In this document: positions 1 to 10,180 of the stretch, one piece after another
Position numbering within the stretch: position 1 is the stretch's first letter
Layout of the letters: each line of letters begins with the position of its first letter
Assembly: GCF_001426265.1 (NCBI RefSeq)
Contig: NZ_LMDG01000001.1
Coordinates: 502,450 to 566,449 of the forward strand
Source: Rhizobium sp. Root1220
Lineage (GTDB): Bacteria; Pseudomonadota; Alphaproteobacteria; Rhizobiales; Rhizobiaceae
Direction of reading: 5' to 3'
DNA length: 64,000 nt
Program-made: the position numbers and the translations under genes
Notes under the pieces: generated by a model
What the model saw: the letters and a program-made list of their open reading frames with translations, nothing else
Told to the model about the DNA's origin: nothing
Databases searched by the model: none

Positions 1-2
1 GG

Positions 3-806
3 ATCGCGCTCGCAGACCTTACAATGACCGTCGGCGATGCAGCGCAGCGGATCGATGCGCTTCTCACTGAACACCCCGGCATCCTGCTGATCGACGTCGA
101 CGGCTCCTGCTCCCAGGTGATCGCCGGAGAGCAGGTCTGGAGGCTACGCAGCGGTCGTAACCTCTTCGTCGCCGGTTCTTCGGGAGTGGAGTATGCGCTG
201 CTCCATGCCTGGAACCGCGAGGGTCTCACAGCCGGCAAGGGTGACTTTCCGCTGCCTGGCGCCGTCGAGCGCCTCGCGGTCGTCTCGGGAAGCGTTTCGC
301 CGACCACCGAGCGTCAGATCCGTCACGCCACCGAAAACGGCTTCGACGGTGTTCCACTCGATCCACTCGCCCTCGTCGGAGATGACGCCGAATCGGCGAT
401 CGATACCGCGGTCGCATCAGGTATCGCCGTGCTCAGGTCGGGCCGAAGCGTAATCCTCCATACGGCCCTTGGCCCCTCCGCCGACCGTGGCATCGAGATC
501 GACCGCATCCCCGAAGCCCGCAATCGTGTTGGAACAGGTCTGGGCATCATTCTGCGCCGTCTGGTCGAAGCCGAAGCGCTGAAACGCGCCGTGATCGCTG
601 GCGGTGACACGTCGAGCCACGCCTTGAGCGAATTGCGAGTCGAGGTGCTGACGACGCTGCTACCCCTGCAGCAGACGCCGGGTTCGCCGCTCTGCACTGC
701 TCATGGCAATTATGCAGCGACAGACGGCCTGCAAATCGCCCTGAAGGGAGGTCAGGTCGGCGCCGACGGCTACTTTGCACAAATCCGTGACGGACAGCGC
801 TCCTAG
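3..806 (+). CDS. oiaK: DUF1537 (four-carbon acid sugar kinase) family protein, 5'-truncated; probable 3-oxo-isoapionate kinase
   Basis: The frame is open to the left edge, so the start lies outside the window; an internal ATG at 24 is not the true start. About 267 residues are visible against roughly 420 in the family. The C-terminal part carries the nucleotide-binding motifs AGGDTSSHA and LKGGQVGADGYF typical of the DUF1537 kinases that phosphorylate acid sugars. In apionate catabolism a family member (OiaK) phosphorylates 3-oxo-isoapionate. That specific role is inferred from the next gene, an apionate oxidoisomerase homologue, and from the apiose dehydrogenase homologue downstream. Erythronate or threonate kinase would be the alternative. 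Family call is firm, substrate less so. Confidence 0.75.
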   Translation: MALADLTMTVGDAAQRIDALLTEHPGILLIDVDGSCSQVIAGEQVWRLRSGRNLFVAGSSGVEYALLHAWNREGLTAGKGDFPLPGAVERLAVVSGSVSPTTERQIRHATENGFDGVPLDPLALVGDDAESAIDTAVASGIAVLRSGRSVILHTALGPSADRGIEIDRIPEARNRVGTGLGIILRRLVEAEALKRAVIAGGDTSSHALSELRVEVLTTLLPLQQTPGSPLCTAHGNYAATDGLQIALKGGQVGADGYFAQIRDGQRS

Positions 807-829
807 ACAGGTAGCAAATTATCGATATC

Positions 830-862
830 AACTGCTATGGTGATTGACTCATCATACCAGTT
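830..862. promoter_or_regulatory. Inverted repeat upstream of apnO, candidate operator
   Basis: AACTGCTATG (830-839) and CATACCAGTT (853-862) form a 10-bp inverted repeat with one mismatch and a 13-bp spacer, in the 92-bp gap between the kinase and apnO genes. A TTGACT -35-like hexamer (844-849) falls inside the spacer, but no good -10 follows at normal spacing. The TGGTATG half-site resembles those bound by GntR-type regulators. The regulator itself is not in the window. Confidence 0.35.
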
Positions 863-898
863 GAGGTAGCTGATAGAAAAATCGAAAGGCGAGAAAAC

Positions 899-1726
899 AT
901 GACTGCAATTGCCCTCTTCGGCGCCGGCGGCAAAATGGGTTACCGGCTTGCCAAAAATCTCAAAGGCTCGCGTTTTGATGTCCGCCACGTGGAGGTCAGC
1001 GACGGTGGCAGGGCGCGCCTGAAGCAAGATCTCGGTATCGATTGCGTCGGTGCAGACGAAGGTCTTGCCGGCGCAGATGTCGTTATCCTGGCGGTACCGG
1101 ATACGGCGATCGGCAAGGTCGCTGCCGGCATCGCCGACAAGCTGAAGCCCGGCACAATGGTCGTAGCGCTCGACGCCGCCGCCCCCTTTGCGGGTCACCT
1201 GCCCGAGCGCGCCGACCTCACCTATTTCGTGACTCATCCCTGCCATCCGCCGATCTTCAACGACGAGACGGACATGCAGGCCAAGAAGGACCATTTCGGC
1301 GGTCTCTTCGCCAAGCAGCACATCGTCTCGGCGCTGATGCAGGGCCCGGAAGCCGCCTATGACCTCGGCGAGGAAATCGCCAAGGTGATCTGGGCGCCGG
1401 TCATGCGCTCGCACCGCGTCACCGTCGATCAGATGGCGATGCTGGAACCGGGCCTGTCGGAAACGGTCTGCGCCTCGCTGCTGGTCGTCATGCGCCAGGC
1501 GATGGACGAATGCGTTGCCCGCGGCGTGCCTGCGGAAGCCGCCCGTGACTTCCTGCTCGGCCACATGAACGTGCTCGGCGCCGTCATTTTCAAGGAAGTC
1601 GATGGCGTGTTCTCAGATGCCTGCAACAAGGCGATCGAATTCGGTATCCCCGCGCTGATGCGCGACGACTGGAAGAAGGTCTTCGAACCTCAGGAGATCG
1701 CCGAAAGCATCCGGCGCATCACCTGA
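899..1726 (+). CDS. apnO: Probable D-apionate oxidoisomerase (phosphogluconate dehydrogenase-like)
   Basis: 275 aa. The N-terminal Rossmann motif GAGGKMGYR (residues 8-16) binds NAD. The C-terminal half (from about residue 130) resembles the helical PGDH_C domain. A short segment THPCHPPIFN near residue 117 is characteristic of this subgroup. ApnO proteins convert D-apionate to 3-oxo-isoapionate in the cytoplasm, the step just before the DUF1537 kinase. The start is supported by AAAGG upstream at 886-890. Its position between the kinase and a sugar importer, with apiose dehydrogenase further down, supports the call. Another 3-hydroxyacid dehydrogenase of the same fold remains possible. Confidence 0.7.
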   Translation: MTAIALFGAGGKMGYRLAKNLKGSRFDVRHVEVSDGGRARLKQDLGIDCVGADEGLAGADVVILAVPDTAIGKVAAGIADKLKPGTMVVALDAAAPFAGHLPERADLTYFVTHPCHPPIFNDETDMQAKKDHFGGLFAKQHIVSALMQGPEAAYDLGEEIAKVIWAPVMRSHRVTVDQMAMLEPGLSETVCASLLVVMRQAMDECVARGVPAEAARDFLLGHMNVLGAVIFKEVDGVFSDACNKAIEFGIPALMRDDWKKVFEPQEIAESIRRIT

Positions 1727-1795
1727 CAATACGGCGGCAGGGTTTCGGCCTTGCCGTTTCGCCGGCCCGGTGGGGAGTCACGGTCCGGCAATTGA

Positions 1796-2803
<1,008 letters not shown>

Positions 2804-2819
2804 TCGGCATAAAGCACAG

Positions 2820-2851
2820 CGCAGGGGGTTCGGGAAGCCGCGCCCTCTGCG
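2820..2851 (+). promoter_or_regulatory. Intercistronic stem-loop after the sugar-binding protein gene
   Basis: CGCAGGGGG (2820-2828) pairs with CCCTCTGCG (2843-2851) over 9 bp with one G-U pair and a 14-nt loop. It lies 16 bases after the stop codon and has no T-run. Hairpins here commonly protect the upstream binding-protein message and lower expression of the downstream transporter genes. Confidence 0.55.
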
Positions 2852-2881
2852 GTCTATTTCACGTCATATCGAGGTTACAGC

Positions 2882-3526
2882 ATGATGAGGATCAGGGGCG
2901 CCCTGATCGCCGCTCTCGTGGCGGCGGCATTGCCTGGCTGCAAGATCGTCAAAACGCCGACGGCCGAGGAAAAGGCCGCAGCGGCCGCAAAGAACGCGTT
3001 CGACCCGATCGCCAAGGTCGAGGCCATCTGGCAGCCGCAGCTGATCCCCTATTTCGAAAAGCGCGCCGGTGATCTCAAGGACGTCGTTGCGGCTGTTGCT
3101 GCAGGCTCCGACCAGGCGGGCGAGAAATACGGCAACCCGAAGAAGCAGGCGAGCTCGCCCTGGACCTATGCGGTGAAATTCACCGGCAAGGTCGTGGCCG
3201 AAGACACCCAGTCGCGCGCCGCCACTCTGGATGTCGATGCCGATGGCGACGGCAAGACGGATGCCAAGGTGCAGATCGGCCCGGCGCTGCGCGGCACCGC
3301 TCTGCGCGATACGCTGGATTTCGTCAATTTCAACGAATTCAAGAACCAGATCGAATGGGCCCAGTTCGGCAAGGCCTTTAACGAGAAGGCCAACACCGCC
3401 TTTCTGTCGGCCATTCCGCGTGACGGGCTCACCGGCAAGACGGTGACCGTCATCGGCGCCTTCCCGCTGCCATCGAGCGGCGATCTGCCGCTGATCACCC
3501 CTTCGGAACTGACGGTGACGCCATGA
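2882..3526 (+). CDS. DUF2291 family lipoprotein
   Basis: 214 aa. The hydrophobic N-terminus ends in a lipobox LPGC with Cys20, so this is a predicted inner- or outer-membrane lipoprotein facing the periplasm. The rest has no transmembrane segment or known catalytic motif. DUF2291 genes occur inside ribose-type sugar ABC operons in rhizobia, as here between the binding protein and the ATPase (ATGA overlap with the next gene). The role is unknown. An accessory to ligand capture or transporter assembly is inference only. GAGG 7 bases upstream supports the start; a second ATG follows immediately. Confidence 0.75.
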   Translation: MMRIRGALIAALVAAALPGCKIVKTPTAEEKAAAAAKNAFDPIAKVEAIWQPQLIPYFEKRAGDLKDVVAAVAAGSDQAGEKYGNPKKQASSPWTYAVKFTGKVVAEDTQSRAATLDVDADGDGKTDAKVQIGPALRGTALRDTLDFVNFNEFKNQIEWAQFGKAFNEKANTAFLSAIPRDGLTGKTVTVIGAFPLPSSGDLPLITPSELTVTP

Positions 3527-5070
3527 CCGATGACGCTACCAGCAACGATATCATCCTGCGCCTTGACGATGTCTCGAAGGTCTATTCCGGCATCGTCGCC
3601 GTCAAGCGCGCCAATCTCGAACTGCGCCGCGGCGCGGTAAATGTTCTCGTTGGCGAGAACGGCGCCGGCAAGTCGACGCTGATGAAGATCATCGCCGGCG
3701 TCGAGCGCCCGACGCTCGGCAAGATCATTCTCGAGGGCAAAACCGTCTCCTTCGACAGTCCGGCCGAGGCACAGGCACATGGCATCGGCATGATCTTCCA
3801 GGAGCTCAACCTTTTCGCCAACATGACGGTCGCCGAAAACATCTTCGCGACCCGCGAGATCACCCGCGGGGTGCTTGGCATCGACCACAAGGCGCAGGTG
3901 GAAAAGGCCAATGGGTTCCTGAAGCGGCTGGATGCCGGCATCGATGCGGAAACCATGGTCGAAGACCTGCCGATCGGCCAGCAGCAGCTGGTCGAGATCG
4001 CCAAGGCGATGTCGCTCGATGCCCGCATCCTGATCATGGACGAGCCGACCTCGGCGCTTTCGGCAGCCGAAGTCGAAATCCTCTTCAAGGTCATTGCCGA
4101 GCTGAAGGCGCAGGGCGTCGCCATTGTCTATATCTCGCACCGCCTCGAAGAGCTGATGCGGATCGGCGACTACATCACCGTGCTGCGCGACGGCCAGATC
4201 ACCGGTCAGGCGATGGTGAAGGATATCGACACCCGCTGGATCGTCCGCTCGATGATCGGCTCGGATGCCAAGGATTTCGCCAAGGCCGACAATCACGCAT
4301 TGGGTGGCGAGATGTTCCGCGCCGAGGATATCACCCTCCCCCGCCCGACCGGCGGGCTTGCCGTCGATCACGTCTCGCTCTCGGTCAAGTCTGGCGAGAT
4401 CCTCGGCATCTACGGCTTGATGGGCGCCGGACGCAGCGAATTCTTCGAATGCGTCATCGGCCGCCACATGCATTCGACCGGCAAGATCTTCATCGACGGC
4501 CAGGAAGTGCGCGCCCGCGATACGACACGGCGCATACGTCGCGGCCTGGCGCTGATCCCGGAGGACCGGCAGCGCGAGGGTCTGGTGCAGGTACTGTCGA
4601 TTGCCAGCAACCTGACGCTTGCCAGCCTCGGCCGCTTCGCCCGCTTCTTCCATATCAACGCTTCGGCCGAGAAGAACGCCATCGGCGAGGCGATCAAGGA
4701 TCTCGCCATCAAGGCGCCCAATCCGGATTTCGAGGTCACCTCGATGTCCGGCGGCAACCAGCAGAAGGTGGTCATCGGCAAGGCGCTGATGACCAATCCG
4801 AAGGTTCTGCTGATGGACGAGCCGAGCCGCGGTATCGATGTCGGCGCCAAGGCCGATGTCTTCAGAACCATGCGGCGGCTGGCAGCCAACGGGCTCGCCA
4901 TCCTGTTTTCGACTTCTGACCTCGAAGAGGTCATGGCGCTTTCCGATCGCATCGCGGTGTTGAGCAACGGCAGGCTAACTGCCGTGTTCGATCGCGACGA
5001 GGCGACGGAAGATGCCATTATCGCGGCTTCGGCCAAGGGACACGGACACCAGGGGAAAATCGCGTCATGA
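3523..5070 (+). CDS. Sugar ABC transporter ATPase, double NBD (RbsA/MglA type)
   Basis: 515 aa, the usual length for this class. NBD1 has Walker A GENGAGKST (about residues 45-53), a QQQLVEIAKA signature and Walker B ILIMDEPTSAL. NBD2 has the degenerate Walker A GLMGAGRSE typical of RbsA proteins, the signature SGGNQQKVVIGKAL and VLLMDEPSRGID. It powers uptake together with the permease that starts in its last 4 bases (ATGA). Because one protein carries both NBDs, no second ATPase gene is needed. Confidence 0.93.
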   Translation: MTDDATSNDIILRLDDVSKVYSGIVAVKRANLELRRGAVNVLVGENGAGKSTLMKIIAGVERPTLGKIILEGKTVSFDSPAEAQAHGIGMIFQELNLFANMTVAENIFATREITRGVLGIDHKAQVEKANGFLKRLDAGIDAETMVEDLPIGQQQLVEIAKAMSLDARILIMDEPTSALSAAEVEILFKVIAELKAQGVAIVYISHRLEELMRIGDYITVLRDGQITGQAMVKDIDTRWIVRSMIGSDAKDFAKADNHALGGEMFRAEDITLPRPTGGLAVDHVSLSVKSGEILGIYGLMGAGRSEFFECVIGRHMHSTGKIFIDGQEVRARDTTRRIRRGLALIPEDRQREGLVQVLSIASNLTLASLGRFARFFHINASAEKNAIGEAIKDLAIKAPNPDFEVTSMSGGNQQKVVIGKALMTNPKVLLMDEPSRGIDVGAKADVFRTMRRLAANGLAILFSTSDLEEVMALSDRIAVLSNGRLTAVFDRDEATEDAIIAASAKGHGHQGKIAS

Positions 5071-6128
5071 CGGCGGCTACTTCAACTCTCGCGCCGAAGG
5101 GCGCCAACGGCTCCGCACTTCTGACGCTGATGAAGCTCAGAACCTTCATCGCGCTGTTTGCGGTCATCATCTTCTTTGCGATCTTCGCGCCGAATTTCAC
5201 CTCGACGGCGAACATGATCCTGATGTCGAAACATGTGGCGCTGAACGCCTTTCTCGCCATGGGCATGACCTTCGTCATCATCACCGGCGGCATCGACCTG
5301 TCGGTCGGCTCGATCGTCGGCCTCTGCGGCATGGTCGCCGGCGGGCTGATCCTCTACGGGATCGAACTGCCGATCGGCTACACGATCTTCTTCAATCTCT
5401 TCGAGATCGTGCTGATCACGCTGGCGGTCGGCCTCGCGATCGGCCTGATCAACGGGCTGCTGATCACCAAGCTCAACGTCGCGCCGTTCATCGCCACGCT
5501 CGGCACGCTCTATATCGCCCGCGGCCTGGCGCTGCTCTCCTCCGACGGCCAGACCTTCCCGAACCTCGTCGGCCGCCCGGAATACGCAACCACCGGCTTC
5601 GATTTCTTCGGCGCCGGGCGCATTCTCGGCCTGCCGGTGTCGATCTGGATACTGATCGCGCTGGCGCTGATCGCCGCCTATGTGGCGCGTTCGACGCCGA
5701 TCGGCCGCCACATCTTCGCCGTCGGCGGCAATGAGCGGGCAGCCCGCATGTCCGGCATCCGGGTCGATCTGGTGAAGATCTTCGTCTACATGTTCTCAGG
5801 CCTGTGCGCGGCGATCGTCGGGGTCGTCATCTCCTCCGAACTGATGGCGGCGCATCCGGCGACCGGCGAAAGCTTCGAACTGAACGCCATCGCCGCAGCC
5901 GTTCTCGGCGGCACCTCGATGTCGGGTGGACGCGGCACGATCGGCGGCACGATCATCGGTGCCTTCGTCATCGGCATCCTGTCGGACGGGCTGGTGATGA
6001 TGGGCGTTTCGTCCTTCTGGCAGATGGTCATCAAGGGCCTCGTCATCATCATCGCCGTCGTCGTCGATCAGGCACAGCGCCGCCTGCAGCAGCGCGTTAC
6101 CCTCATGCAGATGGCAAAGGCAGGTTGA
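5067..6128 (+). CDS. Sugar ABC transporter permease (RbsC type)
   Basis: 353 aa with about ten hydrophobic segments. It carries the family motifs GGIDLSVGSIVGL (near residue 75) and GTSMSGGRGTIGGT (near residue 285). This is the membrane channel of the importer. The start overlaps the ATPase stop, and the next gene follows after one base, so it is tightly coupled in the operon. Confidence 0.92.
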   Translation: MTAATSTLAPKGANGSALLTLMKLRTFIALFAVIIFFAIFAPNFTSTANMILMSKHVALNAFLAMGMTFVIITGGIDLSVGSIVGLCGMVAGGLILYGIELPIGYTIFFNLFEIVLITLAVGLAIGLINGLLITKLNVAPFIATLGTLYIARGLALLSSDGQTFPNLVGRPEYATTGFDFFGAGRILGLPVSIWILIALALIAAYVARSTPIGRHIFAVGGNERAARMSGIRVDLVKIFVYMFSGLCAAIVGVVISSELMAAHPATGESFELNAIAAAVLGGTSMSGGRGTIGGTIIGAFVIGILSDGLVMMGVSSFWQMVIKGLVIIIAVVVDQAQRRLQQRVTLMQMAKAG

Positions 6129-6129
6129 G

Positions 6130-7164
6130 ATGAGCGAATTGAAAGGTGCCCTGATCGGCTGCGGTTTCTTTGCGGTCAACCAGATGCATGCGTGGCGCGA
6201 TGTCGTGGGTGCCCGTATCGTGGCGATCTGCGATAGAGATCCGGCCCGGCTGAAAGCAGTCGGCGACCAGTTCGGCATGGAGCGCCGCTATTCCGATGCT
6301 GCCGAACTGTTCGCTGCAGGCGGCTTCGACTTCGTCGATATCGCCACGACCGTTCCGAGCCACCGGCCGCTGGTCGAGATGGCGGCGAGGCACAAGGTGC
6401 CTGTGATCTGCCAGAAGCCTTTCGCTTTGTCGCTGGCGGATGCCAAGGCGATGGTGGTGGCGTGCCGTGATGCTGCAATCCCGCTGATGGTGCATGAGAA
6501 CTTCCGCTGGCAGACGCCGATCCAGGCGGTGCGTCGCCTGCTCGACAAGAGGGCGATCGGCACGCCCTTCTGGGGGCGCTTCTCCTTCCGCTCCGGCTAC
6601 GACGTGTTTTCGGGACAGCCCTACCTCGCCGAAGGCGAGCGCTTCATCATCGAGGATCTGGGTATCCATACGCTGGATATCGCCCGCTTCATCCTCGGCG
6701 ACGTCCGGAACCTGACGGCACGCACCAAGCGGGTCAATCCGAAGATCAAGGGCGAAGACGTCGCGACGATCCTGCTCGACCACGAAAGCGGCGCCACCTC
6801 GATCGTCGACGTCAGCTACGCGACAAAGCTTGCCAATGAAACTTTTCCTGAAACGTTGATCGAACTCGACGGCACCGATGGCACGATCCGGCTGTCGGCA
6901 GGCTACCGCCTCGAAGTGACCAACTCGACCGGCACGATCGTTTCAGACGCCTCGCCGCAACTTCTCGGCTGGGCCTCCCGCCCCTGGCACAGTATCCAGG
7001 AAAGCGTGTACGCGATCCAGCAGCACTGGAGCGACCGCCTGAGGGACGGCGGCGAGCCGGAGACCTCGGGTGCCGACAACCTGAAGACCTTTGCGCTTGT
7101 CGAGGCGGCCTATGAGAGTGCCAAGACCGGCAAGCCCATCGACGTAGAGGCGATGCTGCGATGA
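6130..7164 (+). CDS. apsD: Gfo/Idh/MocA oxidoreductase, probable D-apiose dehydrogenase
   Basis: 344 aa. The N-terminal Rossmann motif GCGFFAVNQMHAW is present, with K96 in CQKPFAL (the EKP-like catalytic lysine) and H180 and D183 in DLGIHTLD, completing the usual Gfo/Idh active site. ApsD oxidises D-apiose to apionolactone with NAD. The substrate is inferred from the importer, the kinase/oxidoisomerase pair and the following gene, which would hydrolyse the lactone. Other aldose dehydrogenases of this large family cannot be excluded from sequence alone. Confidence 0.68.
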   Translation: MSELKGALIGCGFFAVNQMHAWRDVVGARIVAICDRDPARLKAVGDQFGMERRYSDAAELFAAGGFDFVDIATTVPSHRPLVEMAARHKVPVICQKPFALSLADAKAMVVACRDAAIPLMVHENFRWQTPIQAVRRLLDKRAIGTPFWGRFSFRSGYDVFSGQPYLAEGERFIIEDLGIHTLDIARFILGDVRNLTARTKRVNPKIKGEDVATILLDHESGATSIVDVSYATKLANETFPETLIELDGTDGTIRLSAGYRLEVTNSTGTIVSDASPQLLGWASRPWHSIQESVYAIQQHWSDRLRDGGEPETSGADNLKTFALVEAAYESAKTGKPIDVEAMLR

Positions 7165-9014
7165 GTTCCGAAATCTTCGCTCTCTACGGAACGCATGAAG
7201 CCGAAGAGCGTCCGGTTTCGCTTTCGGCCGGGCGCTTATCGGCCGATCTCGCCAACGGCAATCTGCGGACGATCCGTTACAACGGCATCGAGGTTCTACG
7301 CGCCGTCTCCTATCTGGTCCGCGACCGCGACTGGGGAACCTACAGCCCTCGTATCCAGAACCTTGTCGTCGACCAAGGCAGGGATACGTTTTCAGTCCGC
7401 TATACCGCCGGTTGCGCCGGGCCGGAGGATAGCGCACTTGCCATCTTCGTCCATATCGCAGCGACTGAGAACGAACTGACCTTCGATGCCGAAGCCCTCT
7501 CCCCGACGGGCTTCGAGACCAACCGCTGCGGCTTCTGTATCCTTCATCCGATTGTCGGAGTAGCCGGTGCTCCGGCGACGGTCGAGTATGTGGATGGCCG
7601 CGCCGTCGACACGGTGTTCCCCGATCTGATCGATCCTTGGCAGCCCTTCAAGGACATGCGGGCGATCAGCCATACGGTCGCCGACGGCATCACCGCGAGA
7701 TGCCTGATGGAGGGCGACACTTTCGAGATGGAAGACCAGCGCAACTGGTCGGATGCATCTTACAAAACCTACGTGCGACCGCTCGCTCTGCCCTGGCCCT
7801 ATAGGATCGAGGCCGGTGAAACGATGCGGCAGCGCATCGTGCTGACCATCAACGACCGGCGCCCTCGCAACCATCCGATAGCCCGTTCCTTAAAACCGCA
7901 AATAGCAGAAATAACCAAGGGTGAACGATCCGGCACGATGCCCCCCATAGGAGTTATCGTGACCCCGGCAGAAGCGCGCGCGACGTTGGCTTCGATGGAA
8001 ATTCTGAACGAGGTCGCTCCGCAGCATATCCTCTTCCATTTTGACCCCGCCGCCGGCCATGGAGTGTCGGCACTTCGGGATTTCACCGCTCTTGCGAAAA
8101 TCCATTCCGGTTCGACAACGATAGAGATCGCGCTACCCTGCGCAAAATCCCCCGCGCAAGAAGCCCGCGAGATCGCGGCACAAATGGAGTCAGTTGGTTT
8201 CGTACCCAATGCAATTGTCGTCTCCCCCTCCGTGGACAGACAATCAACGCCGCCCGGTAGCAAGTGGCCCGAATGCCCTCCGCTGGAAGAAATCTATGAT
8301 GGCGCGCGGGCTGCATTCGGCGATGTCCGGCTCGGCGGTGGGATGCTGAGCTTTTTCACGGAACTCAACCGCAAGCCTGTGCCCGCGGAACATCTGGATT
8401 TCGTCGCGCACTGTACCAATCCAATCGTCCACGCCGCCGACGATCTGAGCGTCATGCAGACGCTGGAAGCATTGCCGTTCATCACCCGCTCCGTACGATC
8501 GACCTACGGTCACAAGCCCTATCGGATCGGCCCCTCGACAATCCCCATGCGCCAAAATCCATATGGCAGCAGGACAATGGACAATCCCGACGGAAAGCGG
8601 CTTCCCATGGCCAGTTTTGATCCGCGGCACAATGGCAGGTTTGCCGAGGCTTTCGCTTTTGCATATGCGCGGCAAGTGGCAGACGCTAACCTTGAATGCC
8701 TCACGCTTTCGGCAGTGACTGGACCTTTTGGCCTCATTGCCGGCCCGAGGGAACCCTCCAGTCCCGGTTCGCCTCGCCCGATCGTCAACACGATCAAGAC
8801 GCTTTCGTCGCTGGCGGGCTGCCAATGGCTCGAATGCCGCTCATCAGCGCCCGCAAACGTCCTGGCTTTGCTCACCGTAGGGCCGACACGACGCCAGCTG
8901 CACCTTATCAACATTGCGCCGACACCGCAGCTCGTCGACACCAGCGCTTTGATCGCTGATCAGAGCAGCCCGCAGACGTTGCCACCTTTTTCCGTCGTAT
9001 CAATTGGTGTCTAG
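7161..9014 (+). CDS. apnL: Probable D-apionate lactonase
   Basis: 617 aa, no signal peptide or membrane segment, so cytoplasmic. It starts in the last 4 bases of the dehydrogenase gene (ATGA). I see no classical hydrolase motif. The N-terminal third looks like a beta-rich domain, and the middle (about residues 255-500) has alternating helix/strand character like a barrel. The assignment rests on size and position: in apiose gene clusters a large protein of unfamiliar fold (ApnL) hydrolyses apionolactone made by ApsD to apionate, the substrate of ApnO. It ends the operon; no clear terminator was found. Confidence 0.58.
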   Translation: MSSEIFALYGTHEAEERPVSLSAGRLSADLANGNLRTIRYNGIEVLRAVSYLVRDRDWGTYSPRIQNLVVDQGRDTFSVRYTAGCAGPEDSALAIFVHIAATENELTFDAEALSPTGFETNRCGFCILHPIVGVAGAPATVEYVDGRAVDTVFPDLIDPWQPFKDMRAISHTVADGITARCLMEGDTFEMEDQRNWSDASYKTYVRPLALPWPYRIEAGETMRQRIVLTINDRRPRNHPIARSLKPQIAEITKGERSGTMPPIGVIVTPAEARATLASMEILNEVAPQHILFHFDPAAGHGVSALRDFTALAKIHSGSTTIEIALPCAKSPAQEAREIAAQMESVGFVPNAIVVSPSVDRQSTPPGSKWPECPPLEEIYDGARAAFGDVRLGGGMLSFFTELNRKPVPAEHLDFVAHCTNPIVHAADDLSVMQTLEALPFITRSVRSTYGHKPYRIGPSTIPMRQNPYGSRTMDNPDGKRLPMASFDPRHNGRFAEAFAFAYARQVADANLECLTLSAVTGPFGLIAGPREPSSPGSPRPIVNTIKTLSSLAGCQWLECRSSAPANVLALLTVGPTRRQLHLINIAPTPQLVDTSALIADQSSPQTLPPFSVVSIGV

Positions 9015-9385
9015 TGAGCGCATGGTACGCCGCTTGGCCACGAGCGACCAATTGTGCGTTGAACGAGATCGCGGCCGGCTTCCCGGCGCCGACTGGTCCG
9101 TCGTTCCAGAAGCGCCGTCGTGCGGTTTGTTCATGCTCGTGTCCTACTTCTGCACGGAGAACCTTCGTGGGAGGCCGGGAGCTCCACGGCCCACTGCAGT
9201 GATGTTGCCAAGAGGTTGGAACCGTTCTGTCCGGTCGACATTCCCCTTTCCGAGTGCGCGCTGGGCCAACCGGACGCGACAGATATGGTGAACGCAGCGG
9301 TTTTTCCGGTTTCCCGCCGTGGTCGACGAAACGGCAGACGAGCGCCCCATCTGTCCGGCTCCGCCTCAACCAATTCGGGGGCTAC
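9015..9385. other. Intergenic stretch, nothing recognised
   Basis: 371 bases between the lactonase-like gene and exonuclease III. Open frames exist on both strands, but their translations lack any familiar motif or a convincing ribosome-binding site. No terminator or repeat was seen. Confidence 0.5.
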
Positions 9386-10180
9386 ATGAAGATCGCCACC
9401 TACAACGTGAACGGCATCAACGGTCGGCTGGCAATCCTTCTTCGATGGCTGAACGAGGACAAGCCCGATGTCGTGTGTGTTCAGGAATTGAAGACAACGG
9501 ACGACAGGTTTCCTCGGCGGGAAATCGAGAAGGCCGGATACGGAGCGATCTGGCATGGGCAGAAAAGCTGGAACGGCGTCGCCATCCTTGCAAGAGGCCA
9601 GGAGCCGCACCTGACCCGGAAAGGACTTCCCGGCGATCTGGACGACAGTCATAGCCGTTACATAGAGGCGGCCGTCGAGGGTATGCTGATCGGTAGCCTC
9701 TACCTTCCGAACGGAAACCCGGCACCAGGGCCGAAATTCGAATACAAGCTGCGCTGGTTCAAACGCCTGCAGGACTACGCGTTGGAACTTCTCCAACTCG
9801 AAATCCCCGCCTTGCTCGTCGGCGACTTCAACGTGATGCCGACTGACCTCGACGTCTACAAGCCCGAACGATGGCTTGATGACGCCCTTTTTCGGCCTGA
9901 AGTGCGCAAGGCATACGCCGATCTCATCGCCCAGGGCTGGACGGACGCGATCCGCCATCTGCATCCGAACGAGCGCATCTACACCTTCTGGAAATACTGG
10001 CGAAATTCGTTCGAGCGCGACGCCGGGCTTCGGATCGACCACTTCCTGCTCAGTCCGGTCGTCGCACCACGGCTGAAGTCGGCGAGCGTGCGCAGGAAGC
10101 CTAGAAGCTGGGAACACACGAGCGATCACGCTCCCGTGATGATAGAGATCGATATTCCGAAACGGGATGAGGACGGATAA
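9386..10180 (+). CDS. xth: Exodeoxyribonuclease III
   Basis: 264 aa, the normal length. Endonuclease/exonuclease/phosphatase fold motifs in order: NVNGINGR at residues 7-14, QELKTTD (metal-binding Glu), VGDFNVMPTDLDV, LRIDHFL and the C-terminal SDHAPV. It removes 3' blocks and cuts at abasic sites in DNA. The start is chosen at 9386 because the conserved MKIATYNVNG begins there and GGGGG lies just upstream; 44 upstream in-frame codons look non-coding. It has no functional link to its sugar-catabolic neighbours. Confidence 0.92.
   Translation: MKIATYNVNGINGRLAILLRWLNEDKPDVVCVQELKTTDDRFPRREIEKAGYGAIWHGQKSWNGVAILARGQEPHLTRKGLPGDLDDSHSRYIEAAVEGMLIGSLYLPNGNPAPGPKFEYKLRWFKRLQDYALELLQLEIPALLVGDFNVMPTDLDVYKPERWLDDALFRPEVRKAYADLIAQGWTDAIRHLHPNERIYTFWKYWRNSFERDAGLRIDHFLLSPVVAPRLKSASVRRKPRSWEHTSDHAPVMIEIDIPKRDEDG

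Noticed and set aside
3166-4653. 495-aa minus-strand open frame
   Set aside because: Antisense to the DUF2291 and RbsA-type ATPase genes. Composition is typical of shadow frames and there is no motif.
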